Origin: Phycisphaeraceae bacterium
Lineage (GTDB): Bacteria; Planctomycetota; Phycisphaerae; Phycisphaerales; UBA1924
Reading direction: 5' to 3'
NCBI GenBank assembly: GCA_007693965.1
Contig: RECQ01000042.1
Location: forward strand, 1 to 64,000
Length of the DNA stretch: 64,000 nucleotides
Positions 63,976 to 64,000 of the stretch are shown piece by piece (within the stretch, counting starts at the first letter, position 1; the number at the start of each line of letters is the position of its first letter). The notes below the pieces were generated by a model, which was not told the DNA's origin, searched no databases, and worked only from the letters and a program-made list of their open reading frames with translations. The translations under genes were made by a program, and so were the position numbers.

Positions 63976-64000
63976 TCGGGATGCTCCATTGAAACTTCTT

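Noticed and set aside
62571-63989. 472-aa minus-strand open frame opposite the AAA gene
   Set aside because: Shadow frame with His/Arg-rich composition and no domain.

Overview
The window reads as a chromosome segment of a GC-rich, Gram-negative planctomycete of the Phycisphaerae type. The evidence is: secreted proteins ending in paired modules of the form GDGVVNAQDLAILLGSWG; short C-terminal sorting signals of the PTPGA...RRRR type; two-TM proteins ending in a CxxCGYDL...CPECG zinc ribbon; LpxA (lipid A synthesis); a 23S-5S rRNA unit with no 16S beside it; and several families of palindromic intergenic repeats. Most of the sequence is ordinary core genome. There is no complete transposase, integrase, phage gene or CRISPR array.

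Layout. 0-4.6 kb: a peptide-type ABC ATPase, then a three-gene secreted/lipoprotein operon. 4.8-9.8 kb: a LysW amino-group-carrier operon (37-aa Cys-rich ORF, lysW, lysX, lysY, lysZ, lysK) with its own promoter and a terminator. 10-15.2 kb: secreted S1/P1-type nuclease, M14 carboxypeptidase and agmatine/peptidylarginine-deiminase-like enzyme. 15.4-21.6 kb: purH, a beta-propeller lipoprotein, riboflavin synthase, a PEP-CTERM-like protein, lpxA. 21.9-25.4 kb: 5S and 23S rRNA on the minus strand. 25.5-33 kb: a pilus/secretion inner-membrane operon headed by a PilM-PilN fusion, divergent from a ribosomal-protein-S1-like gene. 33.2-35.4 kb: two zinc-ribbon membrane proteins framed by direct copies of a composite palindromic repeat. 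35.6-45.1 kb: argS, a small membrane protein, then a nonulosonic (sialic-type) acid cluster: a 1232-aa MAF-type glycosyltransferase fusion, neuA, neuB and neuC. 45.2-51 kb: a lipoprotein, ispF plus an alarmone-hydrolase-like HD protein, a PEP-CTERM-like protein, an M16 peptidase, and thiE carrying an in-frame palindromic insertion. 51-59.1 kb: reverse transsulfuration genes, a GGDEF response regulator with an HPt protein, a PEP-CTERM-like protein and a tandem amidohydrolase pair. 59.4-64 kb: a secreted metzincin, tRNA-Glu(CTC), a small hypothetical, and a MoxR/ChlI-like AAA ATPase.

How the parts work together. The LysW operon protects an amino-acid amino group on the C-terminal Glu of LysW during lysine (or ornithine/arginine) synthesis; the aminotransferase LysJ is not in the window. 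The neuCBA genes can supply CMP-nonulosonate to the adjacent MAF protein, which in other bacteria glycosylates flagellin. The PilMN operon should build the inner-membrane platform of a type IV pilus or related machine. Several secreted hydrolases share the dockerin-like module and probably share one route of surface attachment.

The most unusual signals are the MAF fusion, whose last two domains resemble an SpsF nucleotidyltransferase and a radical SAM/SPASM protein but have lost the signature residues of both; the repeat families, which repeatedly form the ends of genes; the composite-repeat-flanked zinc-ribbon pair; and the palindromic element inside thiE.
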